A stretch of 64,000 nucleotides of DNA from DATFVA01 sp963711455 (GCA_963711455.1 CAVQEH010000004.1:682001-746000); one strand, 5' to 3'; shown: positions 25,117 to 35,813, counted from the first letter of the stretch. Notes: a model not told the origin generated them from the sequence alone. Translations and numbers: made by a program.

Positions 25117-25470
25117 TTATAATTTACTTAATTTTTCTTTTAAAGGCTTCTTTAATCCTTTAACAACAAGTTCGTATGAATGATCGATCCATTCTTTAAT
25201 CAACTTGTTTTTAATGGTTCCTTCAATTTCAACAGTATTCCAGTGCAGCTTGTTCATATGGTACCCGGGTGTTACTGCATCATATCTTTCGCGCAGCTCT
25301 ACAGCTTTTTCAGGATCGCATTTTAAATTAATTGAGAATGGTGGATTTAAGCTTGCTATTAGAAATATTTTTCCCATGACTTTATAAACAGGAGACTCTT
25401 CATTAAAAGGAAGCTCTTCAGTAACTCCCTTTTTTCCAAGGCAATATTCTCTTACCTGTTCGATGTTCAT
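25117..25470 (-). CDS. MmcQ/YjbR family protein
   Basis: A 117-residue protein of the MmcQ/YjbR family, compact double-wing fold: KVMGKIFLIASL, INLKCDPEKAVELRERYDAVTPGYHMNKLHWNTVEI is the family core. Members bind DNA in some cases; most are uncharacterised. Its start codon shares one base with the hemB stop codon (TAATG), so it is translationally coupled to hemB. Confidence 0.9.
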   Translation of the reverse strand: MNIEQVREYCLGKKGVTEELPFNEESPVYKVMGKIFLIASLNPPFSINLKCDPEKAVELRERYDAVTPGYHMNKLHWNTVEIEGTIKNKLIKEWIDHSYELVVKGLKKPLKEKLSKL

Positions 25471-26456
25471 TATCTTCTATTATTATCGAGCCATCTGGCG
25501 GCATCTTTAGCAAAATATGTAAGAAAGAAATCAGCCCCGGCACGTTTAATAGCTGTTAGTGATTCTATCATAACACGTTCTTCATCAATCCAGCCGTTTA
25601 TGCCGGCTGCTTTTATCATCGCATATTCTCCGCTTACCTGGTAAGCAGCTGTCGGCATTCCGAATTTATCTTTTACTCTACGGATAATATCGAGATAAGG
25701 TCCTGCCGGTTTAACCATAATTATGTCAGCACCCTCTTCTATATCTGATTCAGCTTCTCGCATTGCTTCATCACCATTGGCAACATCCATCTGGTGAGAT
25801 CTTCTGTCTCCAAAAGCAGGAGCAGACTCCGCAGCATCACGGAACGGACCGTAGTAACCGGAAGAATACTTTACAGCATAACTCATAATTGGAATCTTTT
25901 CATATCCACTATCATCAAGAACTTTTCTTATTGACGCAACACGTCCATCCATCATATCTGAAGGGGCAACCATATCAGCACCAGCCTGTACATGGGTCAG
26001 GGATTCCTTTGCAAGAAGTTCAACAGTTTCATCATTTAATATTTCTTCACCTTTTAATAAACCGCAGTGTCCGTGAGAAGTATATTCGCACATACATACA
26101 TCTGTAATAACAAGAAGATTTTTCACTTCAGATTTTATTGCACGAATTGCCCGCTGGATTATTCCTTCCGGATCATAAGCCTCTGAGCCTTTTTCATCTT
26201 TATGAGACGGGATACCGAATAAAATTACAGCAGGAATGCCAAGCGCTTGAACTTCTTTACATTCTTTTACGAGGTTGTCAATTGATAGTTGTGAAATGCC
26301 CGGCATTGATTTAATAGGATTATTGATATTCTCTCCGGGAACCACAAAGAGTGGATAAATAAAATCATTTTTCGATAACTCCGTTTCTCTCACCATATCT
26401 CTTATCAGAGGATTGTAACGAAGTCTTCTCATTCTTTTAACCGGATATGTAGCCAT
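25470..26456 (-). CDS. hemB: Delta-aminolevulinic acid dehydratase (porphobilinogen synthase)
   Basis: Condenses two 5-aminolevulinate molecules to porphobilinogen, the second committed step of heme synthesis. The 328-residue sequence has the active-site lysines in MSYAVKYSSGYYGPFRDAA (Lys196) and MVKPAGPYLD (Lys249), and the zinc-binding cysteines in DVCMCEYTSHGHC (Cys121, 123, 131), so it is the zinc-dependent type. GGAGACAAG precedes the ATG. It sits 9 bases after hemG and overlaps the YjbR gene by one base. The other heme genes are in a separate cluster at 33-41 kb. Confidence 0.97.
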   Translation of the reverse strand: MATYPVKRMRRLRYNPLIRDMVRETELSKNDFIYPLFVVPGENINNPIKSMPGISQLSIDNLVKECKEVQALGIPAVILFGIPSHKDEKGSEAYDPEGIIQRAIRAIKSEVKNLLVITDVCMCEYTSHGHCGLLKGEEILNDETVELLAKESLTHVQAGADMVAPSDMMDGRVASIRKVLDDSGYEKIPIMSYAVKYSSGYYGPFRDAAESAPAFGDRRSHQMDVANGDEAMREAESDIEEGADIIMVKPAGPYLDIIRRVKDKFGMPTAAYQVSGEYAMIKAAGINGWIDEERVMIESLTAIKRAGADFFLTYFAKDAARWLDNNRR

Positions 26457-26465
26457 CTTGTCTCC

Positions 26466-27836
26466 TTAGTTATTCATTTTTATTTTTTCAAAAAGAAGTT
26501 CTCCATTCTTCAAACAATCACCAATTGAAATTCCGCCTCTGTAATTTCCACTAAAATACAGTCCGGGATTTCTTTTTTCAAATTCATCAAAATATCTTTC
26601 GTGTTCTATATAACCGATATTGTATTGGGGAATTGACTTTGCCCAGTATTTATAGCTTACATAAACCGGTTCTTCGGTTATTCCCATAATTTTTTCAAAC
26701 TCGCCGCGCACTTTCTTAATCAGGATTTCTTTATCAATATTACCAACTTCAGGGTCTCTTGCCCCGCCGACAAATAAAGTGAAAGCAACCTTATCCTCAT
26801 CAGCTCGATTTGGAAATATAACCGAGCTCCATATTGCTCCAAGAAAAGAACGTCTTTCCTTTGCAGGGACTAAAAAACCAAAACCATCGAGCGACTGACG
26901 TACACTTTCTTTATTGTAGCCAAGCATTAATGCAAGTACAGCCGGATAGTAAACAGCATTAAGGTGTTCTGTGAGTTTTTCATCCCATCCTTTAAATATA
27001 TCTGAAGCGATATAAGCAGGTATTGCTGATATAAGTATATCACAATCAATTTCTTTTAAGTGCCCTGCATTATTATAGTGAATTTTATAACCGTCTTCTT
27101 TTTTTTCAATTGAAGTGACATCACAGAAAGTATGCACCTTTTCTCCAAGGTAAGCAGCCATTGCATTTGGAAGTTTCTGCATACCATCAACAAAAGAGAA
27201 CATCTGTGCACTTTGTTTTGATTTTTCTGTTCGTTGTCTTCTTTCCTTTATACTTTTAATTGTACCGATAATTAATCCACCATACTTTTCTTCAAGCTCA
27301 TACAATTTCGGGAAAGAAGATTTAACACTTAACTCTTCGGGATTGCCAGCATAAACTCCCGCCACAAAAGGATTGATAGCATAGTCAAGAAATTCCTGTC
27401 CCAGCCTGCGTTTAACAAAATCAGCTATACTCTGGTAATAGCCGTCTTTAGATCTGCCGATAAAAGGTTCTGCAAACAATCTTGTTTTAGCTTTGCTGCT
27501 GAATAATTTTGTCTTCAAAAAAGCAGCAGGATTCATTGGGAGGGGATGCAGCATATTATCACGGAGAATATATCTTTTTGATGCCTCTTTATTTGCATAA
27601 ACAAGTTCATCATCAAGCTTTAAATCAGAAACGATTTTGGATAAGACAGGAGTAGTTTCAAGTCCACTGTTTGGACCGCGATCGAAAAGAAACCCTTTTT
27701 CTTTTATAGTCTCAACAGAACCGCCGACTTCCCTTTTCTTTTCCAGGACAGTTACATCGAATCCATCTTTAGCCAGAAAATATGCAGGAGTCAACCCTGA
27801 AATTCCTGCGCCAAGAATTACAACTTTCTTACTCAT
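26466..27836 (-). CDS. hemG: Protoporphyrinogen oxidase (HemY/HemG type, FAD-dependent)
   Basis: Oxidises protoporphyrinogen IX to protoporphyrin IX. The 456-residue flavoprotein starts with KKVVILGAGISGLTPAYFLAKDGFDVTVLE, the FAD-binding GxGxxG followed by the Glu that binds ribose, and ends with YFSGNYRGGISIGDCLKNG, the second FAD-binding region of this enzyme class. FVAGVYAGNPEELSVKSSFPKLYELE is a typical substrate-domain segment. It is the soluble, oxygen-using type, named hemY or hemG depending on the species, and contrasts with the oxygen-independent HemN of the other cluster. It heads the hemG-hemB unit. Confidence 0.95.
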   Translation of the reverse strand: MSKKVVILGAGISGLTPAYFLAKDGFDVTVLEKKREVGGSVETIKEKGFLFDRGPNSGLETTPVLSKIVSDLKLDDELVYANKEASKRYILRDNMLHPLPMNPAAFLKTKLFSSKAKTRLFAEPFIGRSKDGYYQSIADFVKRRLGQEFLDYAINPFVAGVYAGNPEELSVKSSFPKLYELEEKYGGLIIGTIKSIKERRQRTEKSKQSAQMFSFVDGMQKLPNAMAAYLGEKVHTFCDVTSIEKKEDGYKIHYNNAGHLKEIDCDILISAIPAYIASDIFKGWDEKLTEHLNAVYYPAVLALMLGYNKESVRQSLDGFGFLVPAKERRSFLGAIWSSVIFPNRADEDKVAFTLFVGGARDPEVGNIDKEILIKKVRGEFEKIMGITEEPVYVSYKYWAKSIPQYNIGYIEHERYFDEFEKRNPGLYFSGNYRGGISIGDCLKNGELLFEKIKMNN

Positions 27837-27986
27837 TTATACCCGAGATAATTATCAATAATTGAAAAATATTATACTAATTTACCAAATAAATGAGAAC
27901 TTTTGAATATAAATGGAAACCCCTATTACTGTAAGATCGAAAAGGTAAATTGCAAATTAGCGAATTTCCGGATTGACCATAGGATA

Positions 27987-30343
27987 CTATTTCAACAATA
28001 CAAATTTCTTAGTATCGGAAAATTTACTGGTTTCAATTCTACAAAAATAAACACCGCTTGGCAAATCTGTTCCATCAAACTTAACTTCGTAAGAGCCTGC
28101 AGGTTTTTCTTCATTAACAAGAGTTTTAACTTCTCTTCCAAGAACATCGTATACAGTTAACTTTATTTTGCTTAATTCTGGCAACTGGTATTTTATTTTT
28201 GTTGTCGGGTTGAATGGGTTGGGGTAATTTTGGGAAAGAGAAAAGGACAAAGGTAATGTTTGAATTTTTACAACTTGTGAATAAGTGTAGGAACCATTAT
28301 AATCAATTTGTTTTAGTCTGTATTCGATGACATCAGCATTTATTTCACTAATATTATCTATAAAGGTATATTCATTTTGTTTGGTTGTAGTTCCATTGCC
28401 GTTCTTAAATCCAATCAAAATCCAGCTTGATTCAAGATCCATAGAAATAGTTTTTCTTTCAATTTCAAATCTGTGAGAGTTCAATTCAGAAGTTGTGGTC
28501 CAATTTAGAAATACCTTACCGTTTTGAGTATAGGCTGAAAAAGAAGTTAAATTAACAGGTAAGACAGAAATATCAGCATACAAAATAGTTCCCCATAATC
28601 CAACAACCCAAAAGCCATTCTGATCTGAATAAGCAGAACATAAACCTGGTTCAACAACTGTTGGTTGTAAAGACCAGGTATTTCCACCGTCACTGGTTAA
28701 ATTAATATCACTATATGTGGAATAATTATTTACGATAATGCCATTTAGACTATTCCAGAAATAAATATCATTACCTCCAAAATTATGAACTGTCCAATCA
28801 TTTCCACCATTAGTAGTATGAAGTGTTTGATCTGTTGTCTCCCCTACAACCCATCCATTTTCTGAACTTATAAAAAAAATGGATTTTAAATTTGAATGGT
28901 CAATTGTTTTGATTACTTCCCAATCATTTCCCCCATTAGTGGTTTTTAAAATAATACCCGTAGGCGGGACATATGAATTATTTCCGCAAGCAAAACCTGT
29001 GTTTTCGTCAACAATAAATAAAGAGTTTATAATGGGAACATTTATATTTTGACCAACCCAGGTAATTCCACCATCAGTGGTCTTCAGGATTTTATTATTA
29101 TATAAACCCGCAGCCCAACCGACATTATTATTAAGAAAAAATACACTTGTCAGATAGGTAATGTTGGGGATTGAATCAATCATCCAGTTCTCCCCCCCAT
29201 CCGTAGTTTTTAGAAACGTTGAATAATCCCCCACAACATATCCATGTAAATTATCGGAAAAGCAAATATTTTTTAGGGATTCGTTTGTAAATATGTTTAA
29301 TTTATTCCAGTTTTGCCCACGATCAGTAGTTTTTAAAATAGTCCCGGCATCGCCAATTGCATACCCGGTTTCGCTATCAATAAAAGCTATATCATTTAAG
29401 GTATTTCTTTCCCCTGTTACTTTAATAGTCCAATCATTACCCTGATCAGTTGATTTATATATATCTCCTCTACTTCCCATCACCATACAATTTGTATTAC
29501 TTAGATAGTTACAAGCTATTAGTGCCCATGAATCAAAAGTTTTATTAATCCATGTGGTTCCCCCATCAGTTGTAAAAAATACGTCAGGACCATTTTCAAC
29601 TAGAACAGCTTTATTTGAGTTGAGAAAAGATATGTCAAAGATTGTATGCTCTCCCAAACTGTTATATTGCCAATTAGTTCCTCCATCAAAAGTTTTAAGC
29701 AATGTTCCATATTGTCCACCAATAAAACCTTCCAGATTATTTTTAAATATAACCTTATAAAGAAAATCTGTTACCGGAGAATTAACATAGTTCGAATTTA
29801 CCCCGCCATCGGTGGTCATTAATATTGAGCCGAATCCCCCGACAACAAATCCTTTGCTCGAATCGATGAATGAAAAATCATTTATTGATCTTGTCGTATT
29901 TATTGAATTAAATTGCCAGTTCTCACCTCCGTTTGTTGTCCTATACATTTTACGCGAGCTTAAAATACAGCTATAATTTTGATCAATGAAAAATATATGA
30001 ATGTCTGCATAATCATCCAGGTGCTGAACATTCCAACTTACACCGCCGTCAGTTGTTTTTATTAAGTTACCTTCCCAGTCTCCTACATATACAGTATCGG
30101 TATTTAGGAAATGAACAGAACATAAAATATTAAAAAGTGGCATTTGAACATTCTCCATGTTTCACCCCCATCAGAGGTTTTAATACAAGTTCCATATTTT
30201 CCAACAGCTCATCCGTTATGCTCGTCTATGAAATAAGAATCCAGAATGTCATTACTTTGTGGTTTGGGATTTTGCCACTCCCATTGTGCAAATAAATTTA
30301 GTTGTGAAAAAGAAATCAGAATTAAGGTTATAAAATGTTTCAT
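27987..30343 (-). pseudogene. Ycf48-like T9SS cargo gene with a stop codon and a frameshift near its start
   Basis: The complete gene should begin at 30343 (ATG after AAGGGAAG), giving a signal peptide MKHFITLILISFSQLNLFAQ and a first propeller strand. An in-frame TGA at 30209-30211 falls where related repeats have Trp (GW), and a one-base loss near 30150 then moves to the frame open from 30158 to 27987 (723 residues). That frame holds about 13 Ycf48-type repeats (TTDGGxxW), a fibronectin-like linker and a T9SS sorting domain with SLSQNYPNPFNPTTKIKYQL, so the 3' part is under normal constraint. Without repair the signal peptide is separated from the propeller. A sequence error is as likely as real decay. 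Confidence 0.75.
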
Positions 30344-30368
30344 ATAACTTCCCTTTGATAAAAGTTTT

Positions 30369-32117
30369 CTATTTCATCAAAACAAATTTCTTTGTGTCAC
30401 TATATTTATCGGATTCCATTCTATAAAAATAAACACCGCTTGGCAGATCCGTTCCTTTAAACTCAACTTCATAGATGCCGGCAGGTTTTTCTTCATTAAC
30501 AAGAGTTTTAATTTCTCTTCCAAGTACATCAAAAACAGTTAGCTTAACTTTACTTACTTCCAGTATTTGGTATTTTATTTTTGTTGTCGGGTTGAATGGG
30601 TTGGGGTAGTTTTGATTCAAAGAGTAATTTTTTGGAATCATTCCATTAGAGAAATCAACATTAACCGTCGAGTCGCCATTTCTTAAAAAATATAGTATTC
30701 GATTCATCCAGGCATCATACAGTACTATTAGATCAATATCCCCATCTCCATCGAAATCTGCATAGTCCATAAGTTGTGGATTAGAAAGCCAGACTTGTAA
30801 AATATTATTGAATGAAAGAGTTCCATTGCCCCAGTATATTCCAATTCTTTGTCCATACCCATAAGTAATTGCAAGATCTAAGTATCCATCATTATTAAAA
30901 TCTGTACAAAGAGATTTCCGAGGAAGGGAGTGTATATAATAATGATAAAAATAAATAAAAACTGTGTTACCAACATTTTCATAAATTTTTAATCCTTCAT
31001 ATCCACCTGCATCAGTAGAAATTGCCAAATCAATATCCGTATCAATATCATAATCTCCAAGGGTTAAGGAAACAGGCCAGGAATCCAAATATTTTACAGT
31101 GCCTTGAGAAAAGATACCCTCTCCATTGTTAAGTAATAAAAACACTTGATTTGAATCAGATCTTGAAATTACAATATCTACAAACTCATCATTATTTAAA
31201 TCGCCAATATCTGCATAGAAAATCGGGTTATAATCTAAGTTGAATTCGAAGGAATTAATTTTTTCAAAGTTACCATTTCCAAGATTTTTGATAAAACCAA
31301 CTTTTCTCTTTTCATAGTCCTTTTCAAGTCCGATCACATCAATTAAACCGTCATTATTAAAATCACCACTAATAAGTATACCTGAATATGCTATGTCTAT
31401 ATCACTCCAGTTGTTAAACTGACCATTTCCATCATTTATTAAAAACAAAATTTTATCATTTACAACAACTGCTATATCTTGGATGCCGTCATTATTAAAA
31501 TCACCCGTAGAAAGAAAGGTGGGGGATGCAGGAAGTTCAATATGATTTGACTCCACAAAATTTGCTTCCCCATCATTTTTTAAGATAGTTATTTTACCAC
31601 TTTGAAAATTCTAATGATTTGAAAAAACCAGATCAAAATCACCATCATCATCAACATCCATAACTTTCATATCTTCTATATTATAAAGCCCTGTAATATT
31701 TTGTGATTTTGTCACGCTTATATTATTAGATCCAGTATCACTTTTTACATTAAATTCTAAACTAAGTGTTGGAGACAAGGAGATGCCGGAATCATTTTTA
31801 ATCTCATTTGTTAATGAAACAAATACTTTTTCACCTGGTGCAAAATATTTTTGAGGGGTATAAGTCACCTTGTTATTTATAGTATCATATGAGATGTCTC
31901 CATAATGCCTTCCTGATAATGTCCCAAAGACAACTATTGAATTATTATTTAGTGATGTATCATTCATTGTTTCATTGAAACCCACTATTATATGTTCATC
32001 CCTCGATACATATATTTGATTCTGGGTGGGGATAGTGTAAGAAATAAAATTTTGTGCGGTGGATTCATTGAAAATGAAGAATAGTATTGTCCCCACTAAA
32101 TAAATAAATTTCCTCAT
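30369..32117 (-). pseudogene. FG-GAP/VCBS-repeat T9SS cargo gene split by an in-frame amber codon
   Basis: One reading frame runs from 32117 to 30369 and is broken only by TAG at 31611-31613. The upstream half (168 residues) has a signal peptide, a bacterial Ig-like domain and the first repeat start DVDDDGDFDLVFSN. After the TAG the frame goes on with NFQSGKITILKNDG and eight or so FG-GAP-like repeats (DFNNDGIQDI, DLNNDEFVDI), then a T9SS sorting domain with SLNQNYPNPFNPTTKIKYQI. GTG at 31556 could start the downstream half but would give no signal peptide. CAG to TAG is the simplest cause. It lies 25 bases from the next T9SS gene, which has lesions of its own. Confidence 0.8.
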
Positions 32118-32260
32118 AGCAGTTCCCCTAAAAACATTAATTGAATTATGAAATGAATCACTCTACAAGAGGAAGAGAATATTGAAATTACACTTTTCAT
32201 AAATTCCCCAATCTTAATCTATAGAAGTGTACTTACTTTAAATTGAAAAGTCAAGTAGCA

Positions 32261-33137
32261 TCAATATTTCTCAGGAATTATAGTCTGGTCTGTAACAGGA
32301 GGTCTGACATATCCGGTCTTTTGGGGTTTGGGTGGAAGTTTGATTTTTTCTGGCTCTATGTCTTTATAGGGAATTAGATTAAGTAAATGGCTTATGCAAT
32401 TTAATCTTGCTCTTCTTTTGTCATCCGCATTTACTACGTACCAGGGGGCCTGTTTTATATCGGTATGTGCAAACGTTGGTATCTTTTGCCTTTGAGTAGT
32501 CGACCCATCTTTTGCGTGATTCAAGATCCATCTCACTGATTTTCCATCTCTTGACCCTGTTTTGAATCCTTTCCTGGAAACGTTTCTCCTGTTCTTCATC
32601 AGAAACAGAAAACCAGTACTTTATTAAAATGATTCCCGATCTGACAAGCATTCTTTCAAACTCGGGACAGGATCGAAGGAACTCTCTGTATTCGTCCTCT
32701 GTGCAGAAACCCATAACATATTCAACACCTGCTCTGTTGTACCAGCTTCTGTCAAACAAAATCATTTCTCCCGCAGCAGGAAGATTCGCAGCATATCTTT
32801 GAAAATACCATTGGGTTTTTTCTTTTTCAGTGGGTACCCCTAATGCAACAACCCGGCAGACACGTGGGTTTAGAGATTGAGTAATTCTTTTTATTACTCC
32901 GCCTTTTCCGGCAGCATCACGACCCTCAAAAATAACAACTACCTTCAGCCCCTTTACTTTTATCCAGCGCTGCAGTTTAACAAGCTCAATCTGAAGTTTT
33001 TGCAGTTCTTTTTCATAATACTTTTTCTTTAGTTTTTCCGTATGAACTACAATTATATCTTCACCCGATTTGCTTGTCTTGGCAATCATTTTTGAATTTT
33101 CGCTTTTATTACTTTGCCCGTGCTTCTTCTTTGACAT
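32261..33137 (-). pseudogene. ppk2: Polyphosphate kinase 2 gene with a one-base frameshift
   Basis: PPK2 uses polyphosphate to phosphorylate nucleotides. The frame from 33137 has Walker A GRDAAGKGG (residues 72-80), Walker B FDRSWYNRAG and the lid RWKISEMDLESRKRWVDYSKAKD, then runs out of register. The expected continuation TFAHTDIKQAPWYVVNADDK and a normal C-terminus lie in the next frame, ending at 32261. Removing one A in the A-A of the codons around 32474-32480 rejoins them as KDTTFAHTD, exactly the family pattern. So this is a full PPK2 of about 290 residues with a single-base insertion, either real or a sequence error. It is alone between the T9SS genes and hemN. Confidence 0.85.
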
Positions 33138-33346
33138 TTTATTTTCTCGGATTGATCTAAAATATCAATTTTCCCCAAGATAAGCATATAATTTTCTATC
33201 AGTAAGCAACACTAATTAAAAGTATGCAAACAAAATTCTTTTACATCTACACAGTCCTTGAATAATTACAAGATTATTGAAAAATAATGTGTTAATTTAT
33301 CTATAATTACTAAAAAAAGAACAAACCCGATGATAATAGAAATTGT

Positions 33347-34723
33347 TTACACAGTTCTCGAATACTTTGCCGTATCTTCTTTTCTCTCAATGTATCCATC
33401 GAAATTCATTGCAATGTTTCTGATGAGTAGCTTGCCCATTTCAGAAACTTTAAGCTTGTTGTCCTTTATTTCAACAAGATTGTCGTCTTCCATTTCTTTG
33501 AGGTTGTTTAATCCCCAGGAAAAATACTTATGAAAATCTATATTGAATTTCTTTTCAACATTTTTGAAATCGAGTTCGAAGTCACACATTAACCTCATTA
33601 TTACAAATCCGCGGATAATATCATCTTCAGTTAACCTGTAGCCTTTTGCAACCGGCAGGATTTCTTCATCTATAGCTTTGAAATATTCTCTTTCTGTTTT
33701 GTAATTCTGCGCATAAATTTTCCCAAGCTGACTAATAGCAGTAATTCCCATTGAATACATATCAGCACCAGCATTTGTGCTGTATCCCTGGAAGTTTCTG
33801 TAAAGCTTCTTTTCTCTTAATGCAATTGCAAGTTCATCATCCGGTTTTGCAAAATGATCCATTCCTATAAATACATAACCGGCACCTGTTAGTTTTTCAA
33901 TTGTTGATTTTAAAATATCGAGTTTTACCTCAGGTGCAGGAATATCTTCGGGGTGAATAAGCGCCATATGTTTTTTCATCCACGGAACATGTGCATAGTT
34001 GAAAACAGCTATTCTGTCGGGAGAAATGTTAATGATTTTATCTACTGTATCATTAAATGATTCAACTGTCTGATGAGGCAGTCCGTAAATTAAATCGAGA
34101 TTAATGCTTGAGAATCCAAGTTCGCGAATCCAATTAACTGCCTGCCTCGTTATATCTTCGGGTTGAATGCGGTTAACGGCTTTCTGAACTTTATCGTTGA
34201 AGTCCTGCACACCCATACTTATCCTGTTGAAGCCGTTGTTGCGTAATGCTGCGAGGTGCTCTCTCTTTAAATCCCGGGGATCAATTTCACAGCTATTTTC
34301 AGAATCATCTTTGAAGTTAAAAGACATATTTATATACGAAGCCAGATCATTTATTTCATCAGGAGTTAAGTGAGTCGGTGTTCCACCACCCCAATGGAGC
34401 TGAGTGACTTTTCTGTCTGTTAAAATATAAGTGCGAAGCATATCGATTTCTTTTTTCACATACTTCAGGTATTCTTTTACCCTGTCGCGGTTTCGGGTTA
34501 CTATCATATTGCAGCCGCAGAAGTAGCACAAGGTATCACAGAAAGGAATATGATAATACAGAGATAAATCGGGAAGGTTATCACCATAATTGGTTTTTAT
34601 TATTTCATCAAGATATTCTTCCTGTGTAAAGCTATCACTAAAATGCGGAGCCGTAGGATAGCTTGTATACCTGGGACCCGGCTTATCATATTTCTTAAAC
34701 TTCTTTAAATCAACCTCAAACAT
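33347..34723 (-). CDS. hemN: Oxygen-independent coproporphyrinogen III oxidase (radical SAM)
   Basis: Decarboxylates coproporphyrinogen III to protoporphyrinogen IX without oxygen. The radical SAM cluster motif CDTLCYFC is at about residues 62-69, preceded by the signature YHIPF and GPRYTSYPTAPHF at the N-terminus, which is specific for HemN rather than the HemW-like relatives. I take the second ATG (34723): AAGGAG lies 7 bases from it but only 1 base from the first ATG. The 458-residue length is normal. It overlaps the end of hemE, so translation is coupled. It is the last gene of the main heme operon. Confidence 0.95.
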   Translation of the reverse strand: MFEVDLKKFKKYDKPGPRYTSYPTAPHFSDSFTQEEYLDEIIKTNYGDNLPDLSLYYHIPFCDTLCYFCGCNMIVTRNRDRVKEYLKYVKKEIDMLRTYILTDRKVTQLHWGGGTPTHLTPDEINDLASYINMSFNFKDDSENSCEIDPRDLKREHLAALRNNGFNRISMGVQDFNDKVQKAVNRIQPEDITRQAVNWIRELGFSSINLDLIYGLPHQTVESFNDTVDKIINISPDRIAVFNYAHVPWMKKHMALIHPEDIPAPEVKLDILKSTIEKLTGAGYVFIGMDHFAKPDDELAIALREKKLYRNFQGYSTNAGADMYSMGITAISQLGKIYAQNYKTEREYFKAIDEEILPVAKGYRLTEDDIIRGFVIMRLMCDFELDFKNVEKKFNIDFHKYFSWGLNNLKEMEDDNLVEIKDNKLKVSEMGKLLIRNIAMNFDGYIERKEDTAKYSRTV

Positions 34724-35813
34724 TTTCATTCTCCTTTTCGTTTCTCATTGTGCTACTCTTAGTATCATTATGGTGAAATATTTCACTTTCTTCTTTAACG
34801 TATTGAACAAGAACTTTTGCTTTCTCAGGATCTATATTCGGTAGTATGCCATGACCAAGATTAAAAATATGTCCTGTTCCTTTTCCGTAAGATTCAAGCA
34901 CTCGTTTGGTTTCATTTTTAATAACATCTTTTTCAGCATACAAAACGGTAGGATCGAGATTTCCCTGTAAAGCAACTTTATTACCAACCGCCCTTCTTAC
35001 TTCACCAATGTCCATCGTCCAATCCAGACCAAGTACATCTGCGCCGCAATCAGCAAGCCCGTTCAAATTAAAGTGAACTCCTTTTGCAAAAACAATTAAC
35101 GGTTCATTTTTTCTTTTCAGTTTTGAAATAATTTTTTCAATATATGCTAAAGAGAATTCTTTAAAATCGTGTTGAGAGAGAATACCTCCCCATGTATCAA
35201 AAATCTGAACGGCATCTACTCCTGCTTCTATTTTTGCAGAGAGATAATCTGCGACTGTGTCAGATAATTTTTCCAATATCAGGTGAGCCAGCTTAGGATT
35301 ATTATAAATCAGTTTTTTAACGTGAGCAAAATTCTTTGATCCTCGTCCCTCAACCATATAAGTAAGTAATGTCCACGGAGAACCGCTAAAGCCGATTAAC
35401 GGCACTCTTCCATTAAGCTCTTTCTTTGTGAGGCTTACTGCATCCAGCACATATTTAAGATCTTTTTCCGGTTCAATTTTTTTTAATGCCTTTGCTCCAT
35501 TTTCATCTCTAACAGGGTTGTGAAATATCGGTCCTTTGCCTTCATCCATCTCCAGGATTAATCCCATTGCTTCGGGTATAACGAGTATATCCGAAAAAAT
35601 TATTGCCGCATCAACGCCGATAATATCAACCGGCTGAATTGTAACTTCTGCGGTAAGCTCGGGAGTTTTACACATTGTTAGGAAATCAGCTTTTTCTCTT
35701 ACCGCTCTGTACTCGGGAAGATATCTTCCTGCTTGGCGCATTATCCATATTGGAGTTCTCTCAACAGGTTCTCTTCTGCAAGCTCTTAAAAACAAATCAT
35801 TCTTTAAGTTCAA
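34716..35813 (-). CDS. hemE: Uroporphyrinogen decarboxylase
   Basis: Converts uroporphyrinogen III to coproporphyrinogen III by four decarboxylations. The 365-residue protein opens with RACRREPVERTPIWIMRQAGRYLPEYR, the family signature that binds the substrate carboxylates, and has the second signature GFSGSPWTLLTYMVEG. The start is TTG overlapping the stop of the tetR-hemD gene by 4 bases (TTGA), with a GGTGAAG ribosome site. The C-terminal 20 residues are an extra polar tail. It is followed by hemN with an overlap. Confidence 0.97.
   Translation of the reverse strand: MNLKNDLFLRACRREPVERTPIWIMRQAGRYLPEYRAVREKADFLTMCKTPELTAEVTIQPVDIIGVDAAIIFSDILVIPEAMGLILEMDEGKGPIFHNPVRDENGAKALKKIEPEKDLKYVLDAVSLTKKELNGRVPLIGFSGSPWTLLTYMVEGRGSKNFAHVKKLIYNNPKLAHLILEKLSDTVADYLSAKIEAGVDAVQIFDTWGGILSQHDFKEFSLAYIEKIISKLKRKNEPLIVFAKGVHFNLNGLADCGADVLGLDWTMDIGEVRRAVGNKVALQGNLDPTVLYAEKDVIKNETKRVLESYGKGTGHIFNLGHGILPNIDPEKAKVLVQYVKEESEIFHHNDTKSSTMRNEKENENV

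Noticed and set aside
31611..32117. A separate small secreted Ig-like protein gene
   Set aside because: It is in the same frame as the following FG-GAP/T9SS region and ends at a lone TAG; both halves form one normal gene.
32261..32599. A separate 112-codon gene downstream of ppk2
   Set aside because: Its sequence is the missing C-terminus of PPK2 in the next frame, so it is part of the frameshifted ppk2 gene.
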